Positions 14,082-23,700 of a stretch of 29,870 nt of DNA are shown piece after piece; within the stretch, counting starts at the first letter, position 1, and each line of letters begins with the position of its first letter. This DNA comes from DASXZH01 sp036502005. Its GTDB lineage: Bacteria; Armatimonadota; Fimbriimonadia; Fimbriimonadales; Fimbriimonadaceae. The translations under genes and the position numbers were made by a program. The stretch is from the NCBI GenBank assembly GCA_036502005.1, contig DASXZH010000033.1, positions 1 through 29,870 of the forward strand, written 5' to 3'. The notes below the pieces were generated by a model, which saw only the letters and a program-made list of their open reading frames with translations, was not told the origin of the DNA and searched no databases.

Positions 14082-14225
14082 CATTCGGCGCTCGGTATTC
14101 GGCATTCGGCCCTCGGGGTTTTAAGTCTTGAGTCCTGAGTCTTGGAAGCATCCGCCATCCGCCATCCGCCATCCCCTTCCCCATTCGACATTCGACATTC
14201 GACATTCGACGACATTCGACATTCC
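14082..14225 (+). repeat. Stack of four different heptanucleotide repeats
   Basis: Four blocks, all of 7-base period, lie end to end between the DinB-like and phosphoglycerate mutase genes. CATTCGG-type units (CATTCGG, CGCTCGG, TATTCGG, CATTCGG, CCCTCGG) fill 14082-14116. AGTCTTG, AGTCCTG, AGTCTTG fill 14124-14144. CATCCGC repeats three times plus a part unit at 14149-14173. CATTCGA repeats at 14182-14209, then after a 3-base CGA insert again at 14213-14219, with a partial unit after. No gene is present. Confidence 0.9.
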
Positions 14226-14249
14226 TCCATCCTTGGTATCCTTCTCCAT

Positions 14250-14852
14250 ATGCCTAAACTTGTTCTTATCCGCCACGGCCAATCTATTTGGAATCTAGAG
14301 AACCGATTTACAGGTTGGGTGGATGTTCCGCTCTCGGAGCAGGGCAAGCAAGAAGCGCGCGATGCAGCAAAGAAGTTGGGTTCTATCGAATTTCATATCA
14401 CGTATACAAGCGTGCTCTCGCGTGCTCAACAAACGCTTTCCATCATCCAAGAAGTTCAGGGTTGGCAACAGCCAACGATTCGGGATCAGGCGCTTAATGA
14501 AAGGCACTATGGAGACTTGCAGGGCCTGAACAAAGATGAATGCCGCCAGAAGTACGGCGCGGAGCAAGTCAAGATTTGGCGTCGAAGTTACGACACTCCT
14601 CCGCCCAACGGCGAATCTCTCAAGGACACCGCCGCCCGCAGCGTTCCATTCTTCGAAAGATGCATCATGGGAGATATTCGGCAAGGCAAGAACGTCCTCG
14701 TGGCTGCCCACGGAAACTCTAACCGATCAATCGTTATGAGGCTTGACAACCTAAACGCCGAACAAGTTCTGGAGCTTGAATTGGCAACCGGGGTCCCGCT
14801 TCTGTACGAGATTAGCGAAGAGGGCGAGGTTTTAGAGAAGACGATCCTCTAA
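14250..14852 (+). CDS. gpmA: 2,3-bisphosphoglycerate-dependent phosphoglycerate mutase
   Basis: The enzyme interconverts 3- and 2-phosphoglycerate in glycolysis and gluconeogenesis. The signature LIRHGQSIWNLENRFTGWVDVPLSEQG holds the phosphohistidine H9. E84 in LNERHYGDLQGLNK is the general acid/base, and H154 in AAHGNSNRSIV completes the site; TGVPLLYE is typical of the C-terminus. At 200 aa it is shorter than E. coli GpmA (about 250): the loop between YDTPPP and GESLKDT is missing, as in other compact bacterial forms, and the tail is short. The ATG at 14250 is right because upstream codons come from the heptad repeats. It is tail-to-tail with the next gene, the two stop codons interlocking in CTAA (14849-14852). 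Confidence 0.93.
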   Translation: MPKLVLIRHGQSIWNLENRFTGWVDVPLSEQGKQEARDAAKKLGSIEFHITYTSVLSRAQQTLSIIQEVQGWQQPTIRDQALNERHYGDLQGLNKDECRQKYGAEQVKIWRRSYDTPPPNGESLKDTAARSVPFFERCIMGDIRQGKNVLVAAHGNSNRSIVMRLDNLNAEQVLELELATGVPLLYEISEEGEVLEKTIL

Positions 14853-15367
14853 TGCTTTTGCGGAGCCTTCTGCGCGGGGCGAAAGCCCTTCAGACTCTTT
14901 ATAGGCTTATGCCTCTGAATAATGCGACTTGAGGGCGGCGAAAAGGGCCGCCAGAGCTTTGGCTTGAATACAATCTTGCCAGAAAGTGATGCTGCGGCGA
15001 CGCTCCAGGTACAGGCTGTTGCCTTTGCCGTGACTCCCGTCTTGACCAACACCAAATCACAGCCGCTCTTTTCGCGGCTTATCCTTTGCCAACCGGGTCC
15101 GGCATTCGCCGCATTGCTAAAAGGAAGCGAAAACGAGCCTTTCCAACTCCCCGAGGTAACGCTCAGCGACGCATGGGTGCCAGTTGAAAAGTTGCAAAAA
15201 CGGAACCCCAGCCACGCGGTCTTTTTCGGATCTTCCACGTTGTAAAACTGGCCGGCAAAGGCACAATTCGCCTTCTTGGCAACAATCTTATGGGATGCCT
15301 GTTGGCCCTTTTGGGCAGCGGCCACAGAGCAGCCTAAAAGAAGAGCGGGCCAAAGCTTCAAGAGCAC
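14849..15367 (-). CDS. Secreted hypothetical protein
   Basis: I do not recognise this 172-aa protein. It has a signal peptide (LLKLWPALLLGCSVAAAQ), so it is exported. The mature part has four cysteines (NCAFAG, RFCNFS, SGCDLV, TACTWS) that could form two disulfides, and alternating hydrophobic strands suggest a small β-rich domain. The tail is basic and Pro-rich. The GTG start at 15367 directly follows the stop of the 61-aa gene with TGAGG upstream, so the two form a small operon. The 3' end overlaps the phosphoglycerate mutase stop by 4 bases. Function unknown. Confidence 0.75.
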   Translation of the reverse strand: MLLKLWPALLLGCSVAAAQKGQQASHKIVAKKANCAFAGQFYNVEDPKKTAWLGFRFCNFSTGTHASLSVTSGSWKGSFSLPFSNAANAGPGWQRISREKSGCDLVLVKTGVTAKATACTWSVAAASLSGKIVFKPKLWRPFSPPSSRIIQRHKPIKSLKGFRPAQKAPQKH

Positions 15368-15553
15368 CTATACGGCCTCAGTGGAATGCATCAGCGTATC
15401 GAGGCGGTGTTCGAGCTTATTCAAATGCTCCGCCACTTTCTTGGAAAGCAACTTGGCGTCTTCCGGGCTATTCTCTTTACGCGCTTTCTTTACGGCGAAA
15501 ACGGCGAGGACGCCGACGGCAATGCCAATAACGAAAATGCCTGTTCCTTTCAC
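15368..15553 (-). CDS. Small single-pass membrane protein with C-terminal coiled coil
   Basis: This 61-aa protein has one transmembrane helix (GIFVIGIAVGVLAVFAVKKAR, residues 5-25) with a positive stop-transfer end. A charged helix with heptad hydrophobics follows (AKLLSKKVAEHLNKLEHRLDTLM), suggesting a cytoplasmic coiled coil. It resembles small YtxH-like envelope proteins in layout, but I cannot assign it to a family. Its TAG abuts the GTG of the secreted protein gene with no gap, indicating co-translation. Confidence 0.7.
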   Translation of the reverse strand: MKGTGIFVIGIAVGVLAVFAVKKARKENSPEDAKLLSKKVAEHLNKLEHRLDTLMHSTEAV

Positions 15554-15588
15554 GAAGTTATTTGTACCTTAAGCGGCCCCAAATATGT

Positions 15589-15619
15589 TAACGCCCTGGG
15601 CTTAGCACCCAGAGCGTTA
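15589..15619 (-). terminator. Hairpin downstream of the giant secreted-protein gene
   Basis: TAACGCCCTGGG (15589-15600) pairs with CCCAGAGCGTTA (15608-15619) with one mismatch around a 7-base loop, 9 bases past the stop codon at 15628. There is no strong U-run on the minus strand, so it may stop transcription weakly or protect the 3' end. The half CCCAGAGCGTT recurs at 12-22 of the window. Confidence 0.55.
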
Positions 15620-15627
15620 TTTCAACT

Positions 15628-18600
15628 TTAGCTTTGTGGATCCATCAACAGAGTTGCTGAAGATTGGTTTCCATTTGTGCCGAACGTTGCGGTAAAGGTA
15701 GTTCCAAGCTGCCTTGAAACTGCCGGGGTGGTCACGGTGAACGAGGCCGTAGTTTTGCCAGCCGGGATTGTGACCGTTACCGAGCCGCCATTGGTTAACG
15801 CTTGCCCGTTGACCGTAATACCGGCGATGTATGGGCTATCCGTAATCGTCACAAGCAACCCACCGGCGGGAGCTGCAGTGCTAATGGAGGCCGTCAACGT
15901 CGCGTTCGTGCCACCGATTACTTCAGTAGGTTTAATAGTTAGTGTTCCCGTACGGCCCGCCAAGACAAGTAGCGTCCCGTGCGTGGTTTTGCCGTTATAG
16001 GTTGCCGTAATCGTAACCGTTGTATCGGTCTTGGTTACAGCGGTTGTGGCGACGAATGTGTTCACCGTGCTTCCGTGCTTCACCAGAACCGACGAAGGCA
16101 CTTGGGCAGCCCCTGGGCTGCTCGAAGTCAGGGCAACATTCACACCGTTTGCCGGCACCGCCCCGCTTGTAGTCAGCGTGCCCGTCGAGTTGAACCCGCC
16201 ATTAACCGTTGATGGCGACATAGTTAGTGAGATCAGGTTTAGCTGCGCAGGCGTAACCGTTATGGTAAACGAGTTAGTCCCCGCTGCATCCTTTCCAGTA
16301 ATCAGCACATTGGTGTTTGCAAGCACCGCAGCCGTTGTCACCGTGAAGTTTGCGACATTCGAACCCTTAGCGATAGTTACCGAGGAAGGAACTCCAGCGA
16401 CAGCAGGATTGCTAGTACTTAGAGTAACCGCAGTGGCAACAGTTGCGTTTTGAGGAAGAACAACGTCACCGGCTCCGTTTTGAACTCCGCCTACAAGTGT
16501 GCTCGGGGAGACATTTACAACCAGCGGTATCGGTATCACTGTTACAACTTGGCTCTGAACAATCGTATACGGAAGCGCCATTAGACTGGCCTTCACCGTA
16601 ACCGATTGGTTCGAAGTTACGTTGCTTGTATGGCCAACGAATGACTCCGTTGTTGTGCCCGCAGGGAAGGTCACGCTGGAGGCCGAGAGCGATAGAAGCG
16701 CGGTGTTGCTAGAACTGAGCCCGACCGTAATCGGAACGTTCTCCACTGCCGAAAGCTTAACCGTCCCGCTGATGCTCTGCAATCCACCTTGGACTGTTGT
16801 CGGTGTAACCGTAAGGGTTAGGGTTTGGGGCAGCACAGTTATGGTGGTAGCGGCGCTATATTGGCCGTTGCTGGCCGTAAGCGTAACTAACTGTTGGACC
16901 TCCGAAACATTCGTCTTGATCGTGAACGTCGCGCTTTGATAAGCCCCGGCTGCGACTGCAACGGATTTTACGGTTGCGCCCACGAGGGCTGGATTACTTG
17001 ACGCAAGCGTTATGCTTACGCCAGTTGAAGGCGCTACAGTCCCCAGTGTTACGTAGCCGGACGTAGTCGACCCTCCAACTAGAATAGTTGGTTTGACGGT
17101 GACACCGCTCAACTGCACGGGCTGCACGTACAATGTCCCGTTCGCATTCGCTCCAGACAGTGGTTCGGTCGCTGTTACCGTCCCGAATGAATTAGCGTTC
17201 ACTGGCTGAGTTGTAGTAGAGAATGCTCCACTGTTTGCACCGGCAGGAATGGTAAGCGTAGTTGGCGAAATGCCCAACACTGCGGTACCCGAAGTCTTGC
17301 CCAGAGTAACCGTTCGTGCTGTTGGTCCAATCGCGCCGTCAAGTTGGACGACTCCCTGAGAGGAGTTGCCTCCAATCAGAACGTCCGGCGAGAACTGAAT
17401 GGCCGCAACGTGGGCAGGGAGGACCTGCACAGTCGAGCTCGCTACGTAAGCGTATCTCGGGTTCGTTATTTGGGCAAATAGGGTCACTTGACTCGCTGCG
17501 TCAACCCCATATGTCTGTATGGGAATTATTATGTTGTTGCTAAATACCTCTTGATTTGTGGTCGTCGATATGAAGCTTGAGTAAACACTGAAGGTGCTGG
17601 TAGGTGTACCGCTCTGATTCACCGGCTGCGCCTTCGTGGGGTCACTGCTGGTCACCGTTACCGTAAGCATCGGAATCGAAACATGTGGGTCATCGGGGGC
17701 GGGTGGCAATGGTGTCGGAACGGACAGTATTAGACGGGCGGAAGTGGTGTTTCCTCCGACGATCTGCTCAACCGCAACGCTAAAGCTCTGCAGATAGGGA
17801 GCGATAACTACCGTTCGGCTTAGAAACACATCATCGTTTGATGCCGTAATCGTAACATTTTGAAGGACTGTCAAGTCAGTAGCGGTAATCGGGAAAGGTC
17901 CTGCCGCTGTGATCGTGTTTGGCGCCGTACCGTGAACGGGTTGTCCACCGGCGTCGCTGGCGAAGGTTCTCGTTATAACTGCAGAGCCTGGAACGGAAGC
18001 CACTGCCGGGTTGCTAGACACAAGCGTGATGTTAAGATCCGTCGGCGTTTCGGAGTTCAACGAAACAACGCCGGAACCGCCAAGACCGCCTGCGATAACG
18101 GATGGAATTTGCAGACCGGCAAGGAATGGCACATTTGTGACGCGAACCTTTGTGAGGAACGCAACTGGCGGTATATACCACGGGGCGGTTACAGGTGGGG
18201 TCAGAGGAGATCGAGCGTAAGCACTATCGAATACGCCCCCCGTTACGGGATATTCGGTGCTGGCTGGAGCTGAACAGCCAAACGAATCTGTCCAACCAAC
18301 GATGTAAGCGTTATCGCCTGCATCGAGGACAACCTTTTCACCTTCCTCGTCGTAAGTGCCTCCAAAGAAGCCGTTATAAACTAGTCCAGTACCGGAAGCG
18401 TTCATGACCGTGAGGATCACATCTCCAGGAGAATAATAGTTATCCGGGGGCATGGGGCTTCCTTCCGTAAAGTTAAAGACATTGAACGCAAAATCGTCGT
18501 TAACCAGATCAACTCCACTCGTTGGGGGAACAATGTTTTCAGAGCCGGTAATGTAAGCTTGCCCAAGCGAGTCCACCGCAATCGAGGTGATCTCGGGATA

Positions 18601-20484
18601 GTAGTCGCCTACCAAAGTCGAATAGAGCAGCCTGCTGCCATCTACTGGAAACTTAGCAATAAAGTATCCGCCATTGCCACCGCCTTTTGAGAACGCGTTT
18701 GCGGAGTACGGGAAGTCGACGGAGCTTGTCGTTCCATAGGCAAACGCCTCGCCCAAGCCGTCCGCCGTGATGCGGTCGCAGTGGTCGCCACCGCTTCCGC
18801 CAATAAATGTGATGTAGGAAACTGTCAGAGGTGTTGTCGGTGTGGTTACCGCATTGAAACGCGCCACAAAGCCATCGTTCCCTCTTGCGCCGGTATCATA
18901 TGCGCCGGACGTCGCAACTAAGCCGCCATTCGTCATGCCACAGGCATAAATGCTTCCATCCGTCGCCACATATATGTCATTTGTGGATGTACCTGCCGCC
19001 GTGAAATAGCTTGCCCACGTGAAGGTTCCTGCATTATTAAAGCAGGCGATGTAGGTGCCGTCCCCCTGGTTTGCCGTTTGATAAGCATTGGAAGTGGTCT
19101 TGACGGTGCCTTTACCGGTGAGGTAGGCGAAGCCTTTGCCGTCCAAGTGTAGGCCAAGATAGTTCTTGTAAAATCGCGGAGAAGCTTCGCCAAGGAACTG
19201 GACTTGGCCGATTGGAGACGTTTTCGGATTAAGTTCAAATCCTCCGCCATAGAAAGTCGATACAAGCAGTTGGGACGCGTCGCTGCTAAGGATAGAGAGA
19301 AACTGGGCGTAGTTGCCAGTTAAGACCTGGTTCTGGTAGGCGTCCTCAAAGACTGAGTAGCCGTTTTGCGCGATACCCGAGACAAAAATCTTGCCCGAGG
19401 CATCCACTGCGACGTCCATTCCAATTCCGACGCTGGTCGAGTTTATAACCGTGCTGTAAATAACATTGGTGGCATCGTTCGTGAACTTCGTGACGAATAC
19501 CGATGCGCTGCCAGTAATACCACCGCCGGGCGTGGAGTTTCCGCCCTCAACGTCGCCGTTGTAAGCACCAACAGTTGTGGGGAAAGTAGGAGCCTGGGTA
19601 TAGCCAGTGATGACGGGCGCGCCATCGGTTCCGACATAGACGCCAAATCCTTGAGTGTTGTGGCCCCCTCCATCTCCCAGAAGCGTCGAATAAACGACAG
19701 GGTCGATGGTTACCGGCTTCGTCGCGTCATGGTGCCCCACCTTAAATCCGACAGAACCGTCTCGCTGCAGAACAAAATCGCATTGGACTGGAGATTCTTT
19801 GCCGTTGCTTTGCTGATAGGCGTGTAAGTTAGCGATGGCCTGGTCGCCAACCGACGTCTGAATGTTGAGAGTCCCGTCACGATTCTGCGTCACGCCGTTT
19901 GCGCCGTTATATCGAAGCTTTACCTGCGAAGGATCTTTGCCGGCGCCCAGAACGATGTCGAACCGGGGCTGGCCATCCTCACGGCTCAGTTGAAGATCGA
20001 CGCCGTTGTAGAGGTTATGCACAGTTGCAGTGCTATAGCTTTTGGGCGAAATCGAAGAACCCACTCCAACAAAATGAACGACGCGGCCCGTATCCTTACT
20101 GCCCGTTGCAGTCGCGTTTGATGACGCGCCTACAAATTGCATCTCGACTACGTGCCCGGATCGCACCAGAGTGCCCACCTTCGACATTGACTCGTGGTGG
20201 AAATCGTAGAGCACGCTGGAATTCGTCACCCAGGTATCCACGCTTTGGCCACCCGAAAAATAGAGCGCCCGAGAATCCCATTGGCCTTTGTTTTGGATGA
20301 AGCCACTACCAAGCGGACCGCCCGCCCGATCTATCATGGACTTCTCTTTGGCCGCCTGCTGTGCGGTTTGCGGCACCGAGGTTGAACTTTTGGTCGCCTG
20401 TGCGCTTACCGGCGCTGAAGCGATACCCAATCCAACCGATGCAAGACCAACAAGTTTGACAATCGTCTTACTATTCCAAATCAC
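15628..20484 (-). CDS. Giant secreted protein: DUF7948/SBBP β-propeller plus Ig-like repeats
   Basis: About 1618 aa. After a signal peptide (IVKLVGLASVGLGIASAPVSAQA), residues about 60-260 match the domain that heads SBBP proteins (GFIQNKGQWDSRALYFSGG, ..., HNLYNGVDLQL, PVTIDPVVYSTLLG). Residues ~270-790 hold SBBP β-propeller repeats, e.g. YSTLVGDYYPEITSIAVDSLGQAYITGS and YNGFFGGTYDEEGEKVVLDAGDNAYIVGWT. From ~790 eight Ig-like modules of about 100 aa follow, each opening near a Gly-Gly turn (IAGGLGG, VGGNTT, IGGNSS, VGGSTT, QGGLQS, VGGVQN, NGGFNS, IGGTNA). No sorting or anchoring domain ends it. It is probably an extracellular adhesive or matrix protein. The frame opens at a TTG (20517), but the GTG at 20484 has GAGGTGG 8 bases upstream and begins the signal peptide directly. 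Confidence 0.85.
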   Translation of the reverse strand: MIWNSKTIVKLVGLASVGLGIASAPVSAQATKSSTSVPQTAQQAAKEKSMIDRAGGPLGSGFIQNKGQWDSRALYFSGGQSVDTWVTNSSVLYDFHHESMSKVGTLVRSGHVVEMQFVGASSNATATGSKDTGRVVHFVGVGSSISPKSYSTATVHNLYNGVDLQLSREDGQPRFDIVLGAGKDPSQVKLRYNGANGVTQNRDGTLNIQTSVGDQAIANLHAYQQSNGKESPVQCDFVLQRDGSVGFKVGHHDATKPVTIDPVVYSTLLGDGGGHNTQGFGVYVGTDGAPVITGYTQAPTFPTTVGAYNGDVEGGNSTPGGGITGSASVFVTKFTNDATNVIYSTVINSTSVGIGMDVAVDASGKIFVSGIAQNGYSVFEDAYQNQVLTGNYAQFLSILSSDASQLLVSTFYGGGFELNPKTSPIGQVQFLGEASPRFYKNYLGLHLDGKGFAYLTGKGTVKTTSNAYQTANQGDGTYIACFNNAGTFTWASYFTAAGTSTNDIYVATDGSIYACGMTNGGLVATSGAYDTGARGNDGFVARFNAVTTPTTPLTVSYITFIGGSGGDHCDRITADGLGEAFAYGTTSSVDFPYSANAFSKGGGNGGYFIAKFPVDGSRLLYSTLVGDYYPEITSIAVDSLGQAYITGSENIVPPTSGVDLVNDDFAFNVFNFTEGSPMPPDNYYSPGDVILTVMNASGTGLVYNGFFGGTYDEEGEKVVLDAGDNAYIVGWTDSFGCSAPASTEYPVTGGVFDSAYARSPLTPPVTAPWYIPPVAFLTKVRVTNVPFLAGLQIPSVIAGGLGGSGVVSLNSETPTDLNITLVSSNPAVASVPGSAVITRTFASDAGGQPVHGTAPNTITAAGPFPITATDLTVLQNVTITASNDDVFLSRTVVIAPYLQSFSVAVEQIVGGNTTSARLILSVPTPLPPAPDDPHVSIPMLTVTVTSSDPTKAQPVNQSGTPTSTFSVYSSFISTTTNQEVFSNNIIIPIQTYGVDAASQVTLFAQITNPRYAYVASSTVQVLPAHVAAIQFSPDVLIGGNSSQGVVQLDGAIGPTARTVTLGKTSGTAVLGISPTTLTIPAGANSGAFSTTTQPVNANSFGTVTATEPLSGANANGTLYVQPVQLSGVTVKPTILVGGSTTSGYVTLGTVAPSTGVSITLASSNPALVGATVKSVAVAAGAYQSATFTIKTNVSEVQQLVTLTASNGQYSAATTITVLPQTLTLTVTPTTVQGGLQSISGTVKLSAVENVPITVGLSSSNTALLSLSASSVTFPAGTTTESFVGHTSNVTSNQSVTVKASLMALPYTIVQSQVVTVIPIPLVVNVSPSTLVGGVQNGAGDVVLPQNATVATAVTLSTSNPAVAGVPSSVTIAKGSNVANFTVTTAAVLANTNVLITGKDAAGTNSFTITVTPAQLNLISLTMSPSTVNGGFNSTGTLTTSGAVPANGVNVALTSSSPGAAQVPSSVLVKHGSTVNTFVATTAVTKTDTTVTITATYNGKTTHGTLLVLAGRTGTLTIKPTEVIGGTNATLTASISTAAPAGGLLVTITDSPYIAGITVNGQALTNGGSVTVTIPAGKTTASFTVTTPAVSRQLGTTFTATFGTNGNQSSATLLMDPQS

Positions 20485-20781
20485 GAAACTATCCACCTCT
20501 GCCCTCACAAATGCCAACCGCGACGACTCAACGCCGCACAGAACGCTATATTGTAGCCGCTCCGGTGAAATGGCAAGTAAATGATGGCTTACTAAAAATA
20601 AATAAAGTGCAGAAACTCACGTGGAGAGACGTGCTCAAACCAAGCAAAGTTCTAACTAGAAGAATACTAGGGAAATCGTTTTCAGCAAAGCCTTTTGCCG
20701 CCGATCCATCAAATTGAGCGATATAACCAACAAATTACGCCAAACTTGCACACAACCTGCAAAATCCTAGCAAATACACTT
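20485..20781. other. Intergenic region upstream of the giant gene
   Basis: This A/T-richer 297-base spacer lies between smc and the giant secreted-protein gene. On the minus strand TTGCCA (20576-20571) and TACAAT (20555-20550), 15 bases apart, are a weak promoter candidate. A small dyad CACGT-N6-ACGTG lies at 20618-20633. On the plus strand an ATG frame (20511-20717, 68 aa) begins TTQRRTERYIVAAPVKWQ, which looks like the start of a PilZ domain but then loses resemblance; it may be a gene remnant or chance. Confidence 0.4.
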
Positions 20782-23700
20782 TCAGTTGAGAACTATCGCC
20801 TCCGAAGGGGCAAATTTCGCCGGCACAAGAGTTGATACGCCAGGTTCCTGCATCGTAACCCCGAGCCAGATCGGCGCCGACTCGATAGTCGTTGGATTGT
20901 GGGTAATCAAAATGAATTGTGCGGTCTGCATAAAATCTTGAAGAAGTGCGATGAAACGCTCGACGTTTCTGCCATCAAGCGGGGCATCCACCTCGTCCAA
21001 AATCACCAACGGGCTCGGCTTCACTTGAAGCAACGAAAATAGGAACGAAGCCGCGCAGAGCGAACGCTCTCCGCCACTAAGGAGTTCTAGTCGCTGTCTT
21101 TTCTTCCCCGGCAGCATCACATCAATATCGACTCCGGTCTCCAAGATGTTTTCTGGATCGGTTAGGAATATCCGACCTTCGCCTCCTGGGAATAACCTAG
21201 TAAAAATGCTGGCAAAGGCCTTTTCCAGTTCGGCGAAAGTGTTTACAAATTTTTCGCGGGTGAGCTTATCAAGTTCCCTGATGCTTGCTTCCACTTGAAG
21301 AATGCCGCCGAGAACGTCTTCCCGCTGGTTTGTAAGTTCATCCCATCTTTCGGTTAGGCGCTGGTAGGCCTCGATCGCACCAACGTTTACATCGCCCATG
21401 GCCTTTAAATCTCTTCTCAGCCTGTTCACCACGGTAGAGGCATCCGATGGAAGCTGAATGTTTGGCTCTTGCACCAACGCTTCTTCTTCCGTAATTCCAT
21501 ATTCCTCTAGGAGCCTTTGGACTGAAGCCGTCCGCTTTGTATCAATTCTTGCCCTGGCCAACTCAGCTTGGTGAGCGCTGTCCGTGCAAGAATGAGCGTG
21601 GGATCGTGCCTTACGGGCTGAATCCGAGCACTGCTGGATTTCATCCATAAGCTTCGCTCTGCCACCTTGCATGCCCTGGAGTTCTTGGTCTGCCGTCGCT
21701 TTTCTCGCTTGCGCGGAGACAAGATCCTGCTTGGATTGTTCCAACTCAGCTTGGGTGCGTTCCGTTTCCGGCTGAAGGTTCGAGATCTTGCGCTCTCTTA
21801 GCTTTTCGTTTTCTTTGGCGCCAAACAGCCGCTTTTGGCCCGTTTCGAACCTGATTTCGGCCTGCGCAACGCGCGCCTGGAATTCTCTTAGTCTTTCTGC
21901 TGCCGACTCCGCATCGGCATTTCTGGAGGCCAGTGCAGAAAGCACTTCGTCCCGCACCTTTTCTATGGCCTGAAGATCGACCGTGGCCAGTTGTTCAACT
22001 TTGTGGCCGGTCAGCGTTTCGATTTCGTGCTGAAGCTTCGTTCGACTGCGCTCCGTGCTGTTCAACTCGTTCTGCACGTTGTGCAGCCAGTCTCTCGACT
22101 CTTTGGCTTCGATCTGTTTGTCTTTTAAGGCGGTTCGGTGAACCTGAATTTGCTCATCCACCTTGGTCCGCTCTGTAGTGAACTCTTTGGCCTTGGATTC
22201 GGCGGTTAGGATGAACTTATCCAGCTTGGCTATATCGCTGATAACCTGCGAAAGGTCAGCTTTGCGCTGGACCAAACCGTAACTGCTTTTAGCGGCGATT
22301 CCGCCGCTAACGGCACCACTGCTGTGAACCACCTCGCCCTCTAGGGTAACCAACCGGTTCCAGCCGCTGGTTTTTGCAATGCGTAGCGCCGTGTCGATCG
22401 TATCAACAATAACAACGCGCCCCAGGATGCTTTCAAATACCGGTCGATAGCTTTTGTCGCTTTCGATCAACTCGCAAGCCCTGCCTACAATGCCCGGCTG
22501 CATCAGCAGCCGCTTCAAATCGTTGTTGGGCTCGTTTGGCCGCATAAGTGGCAACGGCTGAAAGGTAGCCCGACCCAAGCGATTGGTCTTCAAATAATCA
22601 ATCGCGTCTTTTGCATCCCGCTCTTGCTGAACGATAAGGTCGTTCACAGAACCGCCCAGGGCCGTTTCAATAGCCAGAGCGTGGGCTTTTTTTACATTGA
22701 GCGCTTCGCCTACCGGCACGTAGGAAGCATGTAGCTTCCCTGCTTTTACGGCATCCAATACCGCTTTCGCTCCTTGGTTGAGGCCCTCGTGGGCGTCAAT
22801 TGTCGCTTCTATGCCCTGACGGCGGCCCTCTAAAGTGGCCCTTTCTGCTAGCCTGAGCCGGCTATCGGTTGCGTGGTCCGATTCCCGTTTGCCAAGTTCC
22901 TGTAAGTCTTTGGAACCGCCTGCAATCTGTTCTTCGATTTGAACCAGCGAGGCTGCCATTTCGTCGTAAGCCGACTGGGCTTCGGCAACTGCTCTCTGAA
23001 CATCTGGCAACGCGGATTCAATTCCTTCAATCTCGCGTTTAACGGATTTCATCCGTTCTGCAACATGCGCCTGCTCCGCTTCCTGCTTTAACTTTCTGTT
23101 GTGGACCTCGCGGCTCTGAGCCAGTTCTCGTTCCACCTGCTGAAGCCGGTCTTTTAAGGCCCTGGCTTCTTCGCCCGCCCCGGCGCACTCATCGCGAAGC
23201 TTGGCCAGCTTTGCTCGTTCCTCAACCAGTTCGGCTTCAAGAGCCGTTAGCTCCGACTCTGCTTCCAGAATCCGATTGCGCGAAATCTCCGCTTCTTCGC
23301 CCAGGTTCTGCTCCAAATCCTTTAAGGTTTGCAGCTTCTGCTCGGCAAGCTTTATGGCCGCTTCCGCTCTTTCCGAGGATGTCGAGCTTTGCTGCCGCTG
23401 TTCCCGCACGCGGTCCAGTTGATTTTCGAGTTCGCGCAGTTGCTGGCTAACGACCTGGGACTGCTCTTCCGCCTTTTCTGCAATCTCCGATTCGTTTTGC
23501 GCTAAACGCACGCTATCGGCAATTTTCGCTTCCAGCGCCTGAACTTCATGGGTCGCCTTGGCGACTTCGACAATGAGGAGCCCAGACTCAACTTCCCTCA
23601 AACTGGTCAATACAGACTTGTACCGAATGGCCACTTCCGCTTCTTCTCGCAGTGGCTCTCTTTGACCTTCAAGTTCGCCGACGATGTCGTTGATCCGGTT

